Under the pieces are notes generated by a model that worked only from the letters and a program-made list of their open reading frames with translations, was not told where the DNA came from and made no database searches. Below are positions 16,947-25,787 of a DNA stretch of 39,144 nucleotides, one piece after another. Made by a program: the position numbers and the translations under genes. How positions within the stretch are numbered: the stretch's first letter is position 1; the number at the start of each line of letters is the position of its first letter. Source of the stretch: Mariniphaga sp964398855 (GTDB taxonomy: Bacteria > Bacteroidota > Bacteroidia > Bacteroidales > Prolixibacteraceae). Where the stretch lies: assembly GCA_964398855.1 (NCBI GenBank), contig CAYNOQ010000018.1:1-39144 (forward strand), given 5' to 3'.

Positions 16947-18491
16947 ATGAAGACTGCACAATCACAATTACAGAGCGCAAGGCTAACATGCATTGTTCTG
17001 CTTTTGTTTATCGCGCTGCTTCCTTTGCCGGCAGCAGCACAGGAAATATCGGCAGTGAAAGCCATGCGGCTGTTTGATAACGAAAATTATCCGGAAGCCG
17101 AAACAATATTTCTCGCACTTCTCCGGGAAGACACTAAGAACCCGATGTTAAATTATTATTACGGCGCTTCGCGAACCGAAAACGGCAATTTCAGCGATTC
17201 CGATCTTGAATATTTGCTTCAAGCCGGAAAAAATATTACACCTGACAGATTACATTATTATCTTGGAATCCAGTATCATGCCCGCAATAACTGGGAAGAA
17301 GCCATCCGGTATTATAATCTCTTCCGGCTCAGTGTTCCTGAAACGGAGCTTCAAAAGCTTGAATTGCCAAAAAAAATTCAGCAATGTTATGACCATGTGA
17401 ATCCCTATGAAAGTTTGATTCAGCAACAAAAAGCTGAGAATATCGAAGAAAGCGTTCCGCAAGCGAACATACAAATCAGTGAGCCGGAACTCTGGGAAAC
17501 TGAAGTGTCAGCCGTTCCTGAACAGGAGGCAAAAATAGTTGCAGGTGATACCTTTAATAATGTCTCCGATTCTGTACTGATTTTTCCCGGGCAGAATGAT
17601 GATTTCAGTTTTGATGAAAAGCCCGAAGACTTACATTCTTCTGATGGTTTGCAGGTTGAGCAAACCGGTTTGCCAGAACTTCCGGGACTGCCCGAAGAAG
17701 GACGAAAAACCGTTTTGCCCCCCGGTGATCCCATCGAATTCAGAATTAATGAAAACATCACTTATCTGTTTGATTCACAATTCAGGACAGAAGAAGGAAA
17801 AGAGCTGTTTGAAAAAGGAACGTTTCTCAAAAGAACGCTGAACGAAAAGATAGATGAGTTGGATCAATCCAGAAAGGCTTACAGAAACACCAACGCCCCG
17901 GATGAAAAAAAGGCGCTTGCAGAAAAAATCGTATCTCTGGAAACAGATACCTATACCATTCAGGACAGTGTGAATGCTCTGTTTGCATCGGCAAGAAGCA
18001 GGGAAAGTGAATATTGGGGAAATGCAAGTGAAACTGAGTCATACAATTTTAATCTTGAGCAAGAAAAAATAATTGCAATCATTGAATCGGAAAAGGAGGA
18101 AACCCGGCTGGAATCTCAGGAACAATACATCTCCATGGAAAATATTCCGGAGAGCTTTTTTGAAATTTATGAGCAGAAATCTGCAGCACAGGATAGCAAA
18201 AAGAACGACCAGCTGATCTATAAAATTCAGATTGGGGCATATAGTCGCGGAGTGCCGGCGCACAGGCAGCGCCTTTTCAACAAACTTTCTCTGATTCGCA
18301 AAATTGAAAACTATACCGATGAAAAAGGCGTGGTGGTTTACACCACCGGAAACCTTACCAATCTTGAAGATGCGGAAAAAATGCGCAATCAGATTAAACA
18401 GGAAGGTGTACAAGATGCGATTGTTGCACCCTATTTTAACGAAAAAAGAATACCTTTGGAGCAGGCAAAACAAATTGAAGCAGGCAAATGA
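16947..18491 (+). CDS. Periplasmic TPR protein with C-terminal SPOR-like domain
   Basis: 514 residues with a signal peptide ending near residue 32 (PLPAAAQ). TPR-like repeats occupy about 34-150 (LFDNENYPEAETIFLALL, YYLGIQYHARNNWEEAIRYY). A long, low-complexity acidic linker with predicted coiled coil spans about 150-420. Residues about 423-495 resemble a SPOR domain (YKIQIGAYSRG, NLEDAEKMRNQIKQEG), which binds denuded peptidoglycan. The inferred role is envelope or cell-division related. The stop overlaps the clpS start (ATGA), so it heads the clpS-nfeD-floA operon. A near-match -7 box (TAAATTTA) lies at 16913. Confidence 0.7.
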   Translation: MKTAQSQLQSARLTCIVLLLFIALLPLPAAAQEISAVKAMRLFDNENYPEAETIFLALLREDTKNPMLNYYYGASRTENGNFSDSDLEYLLQAGKNITPDRLHYYLGIQYHARNNWEEAIRYYNLFRLSVPETELQKLELPKKIQQCYDHVNPYESLIQQQKAENIEESVPQANIQISEPELWETEVSAVPEQEAKIVAGDTFNNVSDSVLIFPGQNDDFSFDEKPEDLHSSDGLQVEQTGLPELPGLPEEGRKTVLPPGDPIEFRINENITYLFDSQFRTEEGKELFEKGTFLKRTLNEKIDELDQSRKAYRNTNAPDEKKALAEKIVSLETDTYTIQDSVNALFASARSRESEYWGNASETESYNFNLEQEKIIAIIESEKEETRLESQEQYISMENIPESFFEIYEQKSAAQDSKKNDQLIYKIQIGAYSRGVPAHRQRLFNKLSLIRKIENYTDEKGVVVYTTGNLTNLEDAEKMRNQIKQEGVQDAIVAPYFNEKRIPLEQAKQIEAGK

Positions 18492-18775
18492 CATTCAGAG
18501 AAATTAAACGAAAACCGTCCCACGGGCATGAGAACGAGGTATGTGAAGAATATCTTCTCATACTTCACAATGACGATGTGCACAGTTTCGACTATGTCAT
18601 TGCTTCATTGATTGAACTGTGTGAACATTCCCGCGAACAGGCGGTCCAATGCACATACATTGCTCACCATAAGGGAAGTTGCGACATTCGCAAAGGAGAA
18701 TTTAAAGAATTAAAACCGATAAAAGATGCGTTCACAGAAAGGGAACTCATCACAACAATTGAATTACAGGCATGA
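18488..18775 (+). CDS. clpS: ClpS, ClpAP/ClpCP N-end-rule adaptor
   Basis: 95 residues. The core motif LILHNDDVHSFDYVIASL contains the N-degron-binding Asn-Asp pair. The central QCTYIAHHKGSC supplies further pocket residues. It binds proteins with bulky N-terminal residues and hands them to ClpA or ClpC. It overlaps both the upstream gene (ATGA) and the downstream nfeD gene (ATGA), so translation is probably coupled. No clp ATPase is nearby. Confidence 0.93.
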   Translation: MTFREIKRKPSHGHENEVCEEYLLILHNDDVHSFDYVIASLIELCEHSREQAVQCTYIAHHKGSCDIRKGEFKELKPIKDAFTERELITTIELQA

Positions 18776-19242
18776 CAATTTTTGCAATCATTTTACTCAT
18801 TTTGCTGGGGCTGCTCCTGCTGCTCATTGAATTTGTGATTATCCCGGGAGTTACCATAGCCGGAATCGGCGGTTTTCTTTTATTGGGAACCAGCGTTTAT
18901 ATGGCTTTTACGAAATACGGAGCCGGAGCAGGTTTTCTCACCCTTGCTTTTGTATTGGTTGCAGCACCTCTTTTGATTTATGTTCTGTTCAAATCGAGAA
19001 TGGGAAAAAAGATGGTGCTGGATTCGCAGATTGACAGCAAAGTGGATGCAATCGACGTCCAAAAAATCAACGCCGGCGACACGGGAAAAACAATTGGCAG
19101 ATTAGCGCCATCAGGCAAAGTCAGGGTGAACAACGAAGTTGTTGAAGCCCAGTCAACAGGAGGCTATATTGACCATAACACAGAAATTCGCGTTTTAAAA
19201 ATACTTACAAACAAAATTATTGTAGAACCATTAAATAAATAG
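18772..19242 (+). CDS. NfeD-like membrane protein
   Basis: 156 residues. Three hydrophobic segments occupy about residues 3-22, 25-45 and 50-72. They are followed by a soluble OB-fold (about 90-156) with the signature GDTGKTIGRLAPSGKVRVN. This is the short NfeD form, without the ClpP-like protease domain. Such proteins are encoded with flotillins and are thought to act together in membrane organisation. It lies 4 nt before floA. Confidence 0.88.
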   Translation: MTIFAIILLILLGLLLLLIEFVIIPGVTIAGIGGFLLLGTSVYMAFTKYGAGAGFLTLAFVLVAAPLLIYVLFKSRMGKKMVLDSQIDSKVDAIDVQKINAGDTGKTIGRLAPSGKVRVNNEVVEAQSTGGYIDHNTEIRVLKILTNKIIVEPLNK

Positions 19243-19246
19243 AAAA

Positions 19247-20233
19247 ATGACTGAATCAGTAGGTGCTTTCGGATTGATAATCGGTATTATCGTATTGCTC
19301 ATTATCATCCTTTATTTTATTCCCATCGGATTGTGGTTTTCAGCTCTGGTTTCGGGGGTGAGAATCTCATTGTTACAACTGTTTCTCATGCGTTTCCGTA
19401 AAGTTCCCCCGGGAGTGATTGTACGTGCACTCATTGAAGGGACAAAAGCCGGCGTTCCGCTGAACCGGAATGAGCTTGAAGCGCATTATCTTGCCGGCGG
19501 GCACGTTGCCAACGTGGTTCATGCCCTGGTTTCTGCCTCCAAGGCAAACATCGACTTGTCATTTAAAATGGCAACTGCCATTGACCTGGCCGGGCGTAAT
19601 GTTTTTGAAGCCGTGCAGATGTCCGTTAACCCAAAAGTAATCAACACTCCGCCGGTTACTGCGGTGGCTAAAGACGGAATTCAACTCATAGCCAAAGCGC
19701 GTGTAACGGTCAGGGCAAATATCAAGCAGTTAGTTGGAGGTGCGGGCGAAGAAACCGTGCTGGCACGTGTGGGCGAAGGAATTGTTTCATCCATCGGTTC
19801 CTCGCACTCCCACAAAATCGTGCTGGAAAATCCCGATTTCATTTCACGTGTTGTTTTGGATAAAGGGCTGGATGCCGGAACTGCTTTTGAAATTCTCTCC
19901 ATTGACATTGCCGACATTGACATCGGTAAAAACATTGGTGCCGGACTGCAGATGGATCAGGCTCAGGCAGACAAAAACATTGCACAGGCAAAAGCGGAAG
20001 AGCGGCGTTCAATGGCAGTCGCCATGGAACAGGAAATGAAGGCAAAAGCGCAGGAGATGCGTGCAAAAGTAATAGAAGCAGAAGCCAAAGTTCCCTTAGC
20101 CATTGCCGAAGCTTTCAAATCAGGAAATCTTGGCGTGATGGATTACATGAAATACAAAAATATCATAGCCGACACAGCTATGCGGGAATCCATTGCCGAA
20201 GATGAAAAGAAAAGTGAAAGCGAAAAAGAGTGA
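19247..20233 (+). CDS. floA: Flotillin-like protein FloA (UPF0365)
   Basis: 328 residues. An N-terminal membrane hairpin (about 5-50) is followed by the SPFH/Band 7 core, with KFMRFRK-type basic motif (LLQLFLMRFRKVPPG), AIDLAGRNVFEAVQMSVNPKVI, and GNLGVMDYMKYKNI near the C-terminus. FloA scaffolds membrane microdomains. The nfeD partner directly precedes it, matching the floA-nfeD pairing seen in many bacteria. An AT-rich hairpin follows the stop. Confidence 0.95.
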   Translation: MTESVGAFGLIIGIIVLLIIILYFIPIGLWFSALVSGVRISLLQLFLMRFRKVPPGVIVRALIEGTKAGVPLNRNELEAHYLAGGHVANVVHALVSASKANIDLSFKMATAIDLAGRNVFEAVQMSVNPKVINTPPVTAVAKDGIQLIAKARVTVRANIKQLVGGAGEETVLARVGEGIVSSIGSSHSHKIVLENPDFISRVVLDKGLDAGTAFEILSIDIADIDIGKNIGAGLQMDQAQADKNIAQAKAEERRSMAVAMEQEMKAKAQEMRAKVIEAEAKVPLAIAEAFKSGNLGVMDYMKYKNIIADTAMRESIAEDEKKSESEKE

Positions 20234-20235
20234 AA

Positions 20236-20271
20236 AATGTGTTAAAAAATACTTAACATGACATTTTTTAA
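20236..20271 (+). terminator. AT-rich hairpin after floA
   Basis: AAAAATGT and GTTAA pair with TTAAC and ACATTTTT across an asymmetric bulge. It lies just after the floA stop, ends in a T-run and is likely the operon terminator. Confidence 0.55.
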
Positions 20272-20304
20272 CAAATTTATAGCTCAAAATTCAAAATATG
20301 ACCT

Positions 20305-20312
20305 TATCTTTG
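20305..20312 (+). promoter_or_regulatory. Orphan -7 box (TATCTTTG)
   Basis: Exact TAnnTTTG followed by GC, about 55 nt before a strong terminator and with no ORF in between. It would start a transcript near 20319. The -33 element is weak. Confidence 0.5.
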
Positions 20313-20318
20313 CAGCAT

Positions 20319-20406
20319 AGTTTTAGTTCATAGGTTTAGGTTTGATTAGTTTTATTGGTTTAGTTAGATGAAAAGGATGGGTGTTGACCCGTCCTTTTTT
20401 TTTGCA
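20319..20406 (+). ncRNA. Candidate small RNA (~85 nt)
   Basis: The stretch lies between a consensus promoter box and an intrinsic terminator. It carries no start codon with a usable frame. It is rich in GGTTTAG/TTTAGTT near-repeats and ends in the GGATGGG-CCCGTCC hairpin. No known RNA family was recognised. It could simply be a spacer with a shared terminator. Confidence 0.35.
20368..20404 (+). terminator. Strong intrinsic terminator
   Basis: AAGGATGGG pairs with CCCGTCCTT across a 6-nt loop with one G-U, followed by a run of T. On the minus strand a shorter T-run could also end truA transcription (its stop is at 20427), so it may work in both directions. Confidence 0.85.
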
Positions 20407-20426
20407 TTTATTCGAACACCGGACTA

Positions 20427-21164
20427 TCAATCGGGATATTCAATATTCATCAAGAATAAACCATGTGCAGGCGCTGAAGTACCGGCAGCACTTCTGTCCT
20501 TCATTTCGATAATTTTCCTGAAGTCGTCAGCCATAAGCTTTCCCTTTCCCACTTCAATCAAAGTTCCGGCAATTGCACGAACCATATTGCGCAAAAAACG
20601 GTCTGCCCTGATTTTGAATATTAACATCTCCCCTTCGGCAACCCATTCCGCCCGATATACTTTACAGATATTTGTTTTTACATCCGAATGTAGCCGGCTG
20701 AAACTTGTGAAATCATCGGTTTGTAAAAGAATTTCTGCTGCTTCATTCATTTTATCAATATCTAACTTTCCTGAATAGTAAAAAGCGGTATCTGTTGCAA
20801 AAGGATTTTTTATGGTGGTTATATAATAATAATATGTCCGGGAGAGTGCGCTAAAGCGTGCATGGAAATCAGCCGGAACTTCCCGGATTTTCCGGATGGC
20901 AATTTCGGAAGGCAGAAAACCGTTCAGCCTGAAAACAAGTTTTTGATAATCTTCAATTTCTCCGGAATAGTCAAAATGAAGCACAAAAAATTGAGCATGA
21001 ACTCCGGCATCGGTTCTGCCTGCGCCCACAACCTGAATGTTTTCTCTCAAAATCGTTGAAAGCGCTTTTTCTACCACTTCCTGAACAGAAAGTGCGTTGG
21101 GCTGAACTTGCCAGCCATGATAATCTGAACCTTTAAAGCTTAGCTGTACAAAATAACGCGACAT
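20427..21164 (-). CDS. truA: tRNA pseudouridine(38-40) synthase TruA
   Basis: 245 residues, normal length. It modifies uridines 38-40 in the anticodon stem-loop. The N-terminal YFVQLSFKGSDYHGWQVQPN is typical. The catalytic Asp52 is in GAGRTDAGVHA, and FLRNMVRAIAGTLIEVGKG lies near the C-terminus. It is a single gene on the minus strand, convergent with the candidate small RNA. A TAATTTTG box 24 nt upstream supports the start. Confidence 0.97.
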   Translation of the reverse strand: MSRYFVQLSFKGSDYHGWQVQPNALSVQEVVEKALSTILRENIQVVGAGRTDAGVHAQFFVLHFDYSGEIEDYQKLVFRLNGFLPSEIAIRKIREVPADFHARFSALSRTYYYYITTIKNPFATDTAFYYSGKLDIDKMNEAAEILLQTDDFTSFSRLHSDVKTNICKVYRAEWVAEGEMLIFKIRADRFLRNMVRAIAGTLIEVGKGKLMADDFRKIIEMKDRSAAGTSAPAHGLFLMNIEYPD

Positions 21165-21187
21165 ATCTTCCGAAATTTTTATCTCCT

Positions 21188-21195
21188 CAAAATTA
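21188..21195 (-). promoter_or_regulatory. -7 box (TAATTTTG) for truA
   Basis: Exact TAnnTTTG on the minus strand, giving a leader of about 17 nt. Confidence 0.55.
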
Positions 21196-21392
21196 GCATA
21201 AATTAATTCACTGAAAATCTGACAGTATTTATTTTATAAAAGTGTCAAAATGTTCTTTAAAGAACGATACAGACTGACATTAAGTCATTCAAAATAAGAC
21301 ATTTACTTAATTTCCGGTATTGGTATTTCATTTGCACGAATTACTCCTGCAAATAGTTGAAAATGTTTAATTAAAAAATGGAGGATTTAGTT

Positions 21393-21833
21393 ATGTCATT
21401 AGTTAAGCGATCAGAAAGCTTCTTGCCGTCGTTTTTCGACAGGTTTTTTAACAGCGATTTAATGGACTGGAACCTCACCAATTTCTCCGGTCCGAATGCC
21501 ACTTTACCGGCGGTTAACGTAAAAGAGACCGATGATGAGTACATTCTTGAAGTTGCAGCTCCGGGAATGAACAAAAAGGATTTTAAAATTAACTTCCAGA
21601 ACAATGTACTGAGCATCTCGTCTGAAAGTCAGCAAGAAGAGAAAGAAGAAAAAGAGAACTACACCCGGAGAGAGTTCAGCTATCAATCTTTTCAGCGTTC
21701 ATTCACCGTTCCCCACAATGATGTGGACAGCGATAAAATCAGCGCTTCATATGCCGAAGGCATACTTCATGTGAACCTGCCAAAACGGGAGGAAGTGAAA
21801 CCGAAACCGGCAAGAGAAATTAAGATTTCATAA
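21393..21833 (+). CDS. Hsp20/alpha-crystallin small heat shock protein
   Basis: About 146 residues. A holdase that binds unfolding proteins. The alpha-crystallin domain spans about 35-135, with DEYILEVAAPGMNKKDFKI and the C-terminal AEGILHVNLPK followed by an I/V-x-I-like tail (REIKIS). The start is set at ATG 21393 (MSLVKRSES) because GGAGG lies 8 nt before it; an in-frame ATG at 21378 is upstream of that site. This is one of the few clear Shine-Dalgarno sites in the window, suggesting high expression. A strong terminator follows. Confidence 0.94.
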   Translation: MSLVKRSESFLPSFFDRFFNSDLMDWNLTNFSGPNATLPAVNVKETDDEYILEVAAPGMNKKDFKINFQNNVLSISSESQQEEKEEKENYTRREFSYQSFQRSFTVPHNDVDSDKISASYAEGILHVNLPKREEVKPKPAREIKIS

Positions 21834-21836
21834 TCT

Positions 21837-21868
21837 AAAAAAGGCTGTCATTGATGACAGCCTTTTTT
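21837..21868 (+). terminator. Terminator of hsp20
   Basis: AAAAAAGGCTGTCA pairs with TGACAGCCTTTTTT around loop TTGA, immediately after the stop codon. It is symmetric enough to act in both directions. Confidence 0.95.
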
Positions 21869-22350
21869 GTTTTTATATCAAACTGCAATTGAATACATAA
21901 AAATAGATGTATCAGCATGTTACGGGCAATAGAGCACAGAACTCTATGAACTTATCCCCGTTTCTCGCTGATTTACGCAGATTTTTAATCTGCATTATCC
22001 GCATTGAGCATGCTCATCTGTGGTATCGGTGTTCTGTCCTTATGCTATGCTATTAACAGCCAATCCCCCTTTAATCCCCCCTGTCTGCCGTCAGGCAGGC
22101 TTTGCAAAGGGGGACAGGGACGAGCGCTGAATCAGGCTTCTCAACGTCTTGATAATTATAATCTTGAACTTGAAACATAGAACTCTGGCTCTTAACCCGA
22201 ACCCCTGCCCCATCTCCATCCATTCTGAACTTTTCCATCCATCTCATCAGTGCTTGTTAATGAAAAGGCAGTTTTTAAATTCAGAAAATATCTGTTTCCC
22301 ACAGACTGAATTTCTTCAAACTGCGTTTTTATCAACAGTCTTAACCTATT
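21869..22350. other. Gene-free region with decayed repeats
   Basis: No credible gene in about 480 nt. It holds a small hairpin GCAGATT-TTT-AATCTGC at 21977-21993 and the 20-bp palindrome relative at 22080-22099. That palindrome splits a second palindromic sequence (CCCCC...CTTTGCAAAGGGGG). The rest reads like degraded intergenic repeat sequence. The guaB promoter box closes the region. Confidence 0.6.
22080..22099. repeat. 20-bp palindrome relative inside another palindrome
   Basis: CCTGTCTGCCGTCAGGCAGG differs at two positions from the perfect palindrome at 6847. Removing 22081-22099 restores CCCCCTTTGCAAAGGGGG, itself an 18-bp perfect palindrome, so this looks like a nested insertion. Confidence 0.75.
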
Positions 22351-22356
22351 TTTTTG

Positions 22357-22364
22357 TAATTTTG
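22357..22364 (+). promoter_or_regulatory. -7 box (TAATTTTG) for guaB
   Basis: Exact TAnnTTTG followed by C, 31 nt before the guaB start. Confidence 0.6.
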
Positions 22365-22395
22365 CTCTTTATTTTTTAATTTAATACAAAAGCCC

Positions 22396-23868
22396 ATGTC
22401 ATTTCTTTCAGACAAAGTAATATTTGAGGGACTGACCTTTGACGATGTCCTGTTAGTGCCTTCATATTCAGAAATTTTACCCCGCGACGTTGACCTTACT
22501 TCAAGAATTACCCGCTCCATTACCATCAACACTCCGGTGGTTACTGCCGCCATGGATACGGTTACCGAATATAAAATGGCTATTGCCATTGCGCGTGAAG
22601 GAGGGATAGGGGTAATTCACAAGAACATGGATATTGAGGAACAGGCACATCAGGTCACTGCCGTGAAACGGGCTGAAAACGGAATGATTTTCGACCCTAT
22701 CACCATCACGCCCGACAAAAAGGTGCACGATGCGCTTGAACTCATGGGGAAATATAAAATCGGTGGCATTCCGGTTATCGACAACGGCGGATTGCTGAAG
22801 GGAATTGTTACCAACCGCGACCTTCGCTTCGAGCGGGATATGGGCAGACCCATTCACGAAGTGATGACCAGCGAAAATCTGGTAACCACTACCGAATCCA
22901 CTGATTTAGAGAGGGCTGCCGAGATTCTTCAGATTCACAAAATCGAAAAACTCCCTGTGGTTGACAAAAGCAACAGGCTCATCGGACTGGTAACTTACAA
23001 GGACATCACCAAGGCAAAAGATAAGCCTTTTGCCTGCAAGGATGAAAAAGGGCGGCTCCGCGTTGCAGCCGGTATCGGCATTGCAGCCGATTCCATGGAC
23101 AGGGTGGATGAACTGATTCATGCACAGGTGGATGTGCTTGTTTTAGATACGGCGCACGGACACTCAAAAGGGGTTTTGGAGATGATGAAAAAAATCAAAT
23201 CCAAATATCCTGATACCGAACTGGTTGCCGGAAATATTGCTACTGCCGAAGCAGCCATTGCATTGGTTAAAGCAGGCGCCGACGCCGTTAAGGTGGGAAT
23301 CGGTCCGGGGTCAATCTGTACCACGCGCGTTATTGCAGGCGTGGGAATTCCGCAGCTTTCAGCCATTTATAACGTGGCAAAAGCAATCAGAGGAAGTGAC
23401 GTGCCAGTCATTGCCGACGGCGGACTTCGCTATTCCGGCGACATTGTGAAAGCTATTGCTGCCGGCGCCAATTCCATCATGGCAGGCGGGCTGTTTGCAG
23501 GCGTGGAAGAATCGCCCGGCGAAACCATTATATATCAGGGAAGAAAATTCAAGGCATATCGCGGAATGGGCTCCATTGAAGCAATGCAGAAAGGCTCCAA
23601 AGACCGTTATTTTCAGGACATTGAGGAAGACATCAAGAAGCTTGTGCCCGAAGGAATTGCTGCACGGGTACCCTATAAAGGAACTCTTTATGAAGTGCTC
23701 TACCAGCTTATCGGCGGTCTGCGTGCCGGCATGGGATATTGCGGTGCAAAAAATATTGCAGAGCTGCAAAAAGCACAATTCACCAAAGTTACCGCTGCCG
23801 GAGTGCGCGAAAGCCATCCGCACGACGTAACCATCACCCGTGAAGCGCCAAACTACAGCAGTCAGTAA
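22396..23868 (+). CDS. guaB: IMP dehydrogenase
   Basis: 490 residues. Oxidises IMP to XMP, the committed step of GMP synthesis. N-terminal TFDDVLLVPSYSEILP, a pair of CBS domains at about 95-205, catalytic Cys308 in GIGPGSICTTRVIAGVG, and the flap region with MGSIEAMQ are all intact. The CBS pair allows purine-nucleotide regulation. It is followed after 11 nt by a PPIase gene, so it may head the envelope chaperone operon. Confidence 0.98.
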   Translation: MSFLSDKVIFEGLTFDDVLLVPSYSEILPRDVDLTSRITRSITINTPVVTAAMDTVTEYKMAIAIAREGGIGVIHKNMDIEEQAHQVTAVKRAENGMIFDPITITPDKKVHDALELMGKYKIGGIPVIDNGGLLKGIVTNRDLRFERDMGRPIHEVMTSENLVTTTESTDLERAAEILQIHKIEKLPVVDKSNRLIGLVTYKDITKAKDKPFACKDEKGRLRVAAGIGIAADSMDRVDELIHAQVDVLVLDTAHGHSKGVLEMMKKIKSKYPDTELVAGNIATAEAAIALVKAGADAVKVGIGPGSICTTRVIAGVGIPQLSAIYNVAKAIRGSDVPVIADGGLRYSGDIVKAIAAGANSIMAGGLFAGVEESPGETIIYQGRKFKAYRGMGSIEAMQKGSKDRYFQDIEEDIKKLVPEGIAARVPYKGTLYEVLYQLIGGLRAGMGYCGAKNIAELQKAQFTKVTAAGVRESHPHDVTITREAPNYSSQ

Positions 23869-23879
23869 GAAACAGCGGA

Positions 23880-25787
23880 ATGAAGATCCTTATTTCCATA
23901 TTTTGCCTGATTTTGGCTTTTGAAACTGTCGGGCTGCAGGCTCAAAACGACAAACCACTTGTTACCATTGCAGATCAAAAAATTTCAAAAGCTGAATTTG
24001 AGCAGATTTACAAAAAGAACAACGAAAACCTTCAGGAGAATATTGAAATAAAAACACCGGAAGAATATCTGTCGCTGTTCATCGACTTCAAGCTTAAAGT
24101 GATTGAAGCAATGCGCCTGAAAATGGATACGGCTCAGGCTTTCCGGGATGAACTGGCTGGTTATCGGCAGGAGCTTGCAGCGCCCTATCTGACCGATATT
24201 CAGTATGACGAAAATTTAGTTCAGGAACTGTATCAACGACTGAAAACCGAGGTCAATGCAAGTCACATTCTTTTTGCGCTCCCTGAAAATGCAACCCAAA
24301 TTGAAGATGATGAAATTCTGAAAAAAGCGCTAAAAATCAGGGAAGAGATTCTGGCAGGCAAAGATTTTAATGAAGCAGCCCACGAGTACAGTGACGATCC
24401 ATCGGCAAAGCAAAATCGCGGAAACTTAGGCTATTTCTCCGGTTTCCAAATGGTTGCTCCGTTTGAAAATGCAGCTTTCGCTCTGTCGCCCGGCGAAGTT
24501 TCACAACCTGTGAAATCTTCATTTGGCTACCATCTCATTCAAGTTCAAGATGTTCGGGAAAATCGTGGAGAGATTAAGGTGGCGCACATCATGAAAATGT
24601 TTCCGCCGGATATTTCCAAAATTGACAAAGCGCGGCTCAACGACGAAATACACTCAATTTACAGCAAAATAAAGCACGGCGCTGATTTTGCCGAACTGGC
24701 AAAAGAGTTTTCAGACGACAAACAATCGGCAATGCAGGGAGGCGAAATGCCCTGGTTCTCCTCCGGACGAATGATTGCGGAATTTTCTGAACCGGCATTC
24801 AGGCTGAAAAATATAGGCGATGTTTCCATGCCGATTGAAACTGCCTACGGTTATCACATCATCAAAAAAATTGACTACCGACCTGTACCCGAGTTTGATA
24901 AGCTAAAAAAGGAGATTGAAAACCGCATTAAACAAGACCCTGAGCGAAACAAAAGTTCACAGAAAGTTTTCATCGAAAAGCTGAAAAAAGAGTATGATTT
25001 TCTTGAAAATTCGGAAAATCTGAAAAAAATTGGTGATACCGAAATCAATGGCGAAAACGGAGAGAATCCGGTACTTTTTTCATTGGACGGGAAAGATTAC
25101 AATTTGGCAACTTTTGACCTGTATTTGCAAAAAAATAAGATTACGACCGGTCGTTATTCAACATATTATGAAGAGTGGCAAAACAGTGAAATAATTGCTT
25201 TTGAAGATTCCCGGATAGAGCAAAAACATCCCGAATTTCGGTATCTGATGCAGGAATATCATGACGGATTGTTGCTGTTCAGCATTATGGAAGAGAAAAT
25301 CTGGAATTTTGCATCACAGGACAGCGCCGGACTGGAAAAATTCTACAAAGAGTACAAAGATAAATTCAGCTGGGACGAGCGTTTCCGTGGGTATGTCATT
25401 ACTTGCAACGATAAGGAAACCCGGGAAGAAGCTGAAAAAATCAGCGATGAAGGCGTTTTGCCGTCTGAGATTGCAGATGCGCTGGAAGTAGATGCGAAAA
25501 TTTTTGAAATCTCCGAAGGAACATGGGAAAAAGGCGTCAATCCGGCTGTGGATTACTACATCTGGAACGGCGAAATTCAGCCTGGTTTTAATCCCGAACT
25601 GACTTTTGTCAGCGGGGATATAATTCCACCGGAAACCAAAACATTAGACGAAGCGCGTGGGCTATACATTTCTGAATATCAGAACATTCTGGAACAGAAC
25701 TGGCTGAAGGAGCTGAGAAAAAAGTATAAAATAAAAGTCAATAAAAAGGAGTTGAAAAAGGTGGAAAATGCGGAAGCAATTCATTAA
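23880..25787 (+). CDS. Periplasmic double-parvulin peptidyl-prolyl isomerase
   Basis: 635 residues with a signal peptide (cleavage near residue 22, LQAQND). A SurA-like helical N-domain covers about 25-120. Two parvulin (rotamase PF00639-type) domains lie at about 125-224 (VNASHILFAL to FGYHLIQV) and 231-333 (IKVAHIMKMF to YGYHIIKK). A C-terminal region of about 300 residues shows no recognised domain. It probably assists folding of outer-membrane proteins. It is the first of three adjacent chaperone-like genes and overlaps the next by 20 nt. Confidence 0.88.
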   Translation: MKILISIFCLILAFETVGLQAQNDKPLVTIADQKISKAEFEQIYKKNNENLQENIEIKTPEEYLSLFIDFKLKVIEAMRLKMDTAQAFRDELAGYRQELAAPYLTDIQYDENLVQELYQRLKTEVNASHILFALPENATQIEDDEILKKALKIREEILAGKDFNEAAHEYSDDPSAKQNRGNLGYFSGFQMVAPFENAAFALSPGEVSQPVKSSFGYHLIQVQDVRENRGEIKVAHIMKMFPPDISKIDKARLNDEIHSIYSKIKHGADFAELAKEFSDDKQSAMQGGEMPWFSSGRMIAEFSEPAFRLKNIGDVSMPIETAYGYHIIKKIDYRPVPEFDKLKKEIENRIKQDPERNKSSQKVFIEKLKKEYDFLENSENLKKIGDTEINGENGENPVLFSLDGKDYNLATFDLYLQKNKITTGRYSTYYEEWQNSEIIAFEDSRIEQKHPEFRYLMQEYHDGLLLFSIMEEKIWNFASQDSAGLEKFYKEYKDKFSWDERFRGYVITCNDKETREEAEKISDEGVLPSEIADALEVDAKIFEISEGTWEKGVNPAVDYYIWNGEIQPGFNPELTFVSGDIIPPETKTLDEARGLYISEYQNILEQNWLKELRKKYKIKVNKKELKKVENAEAIH

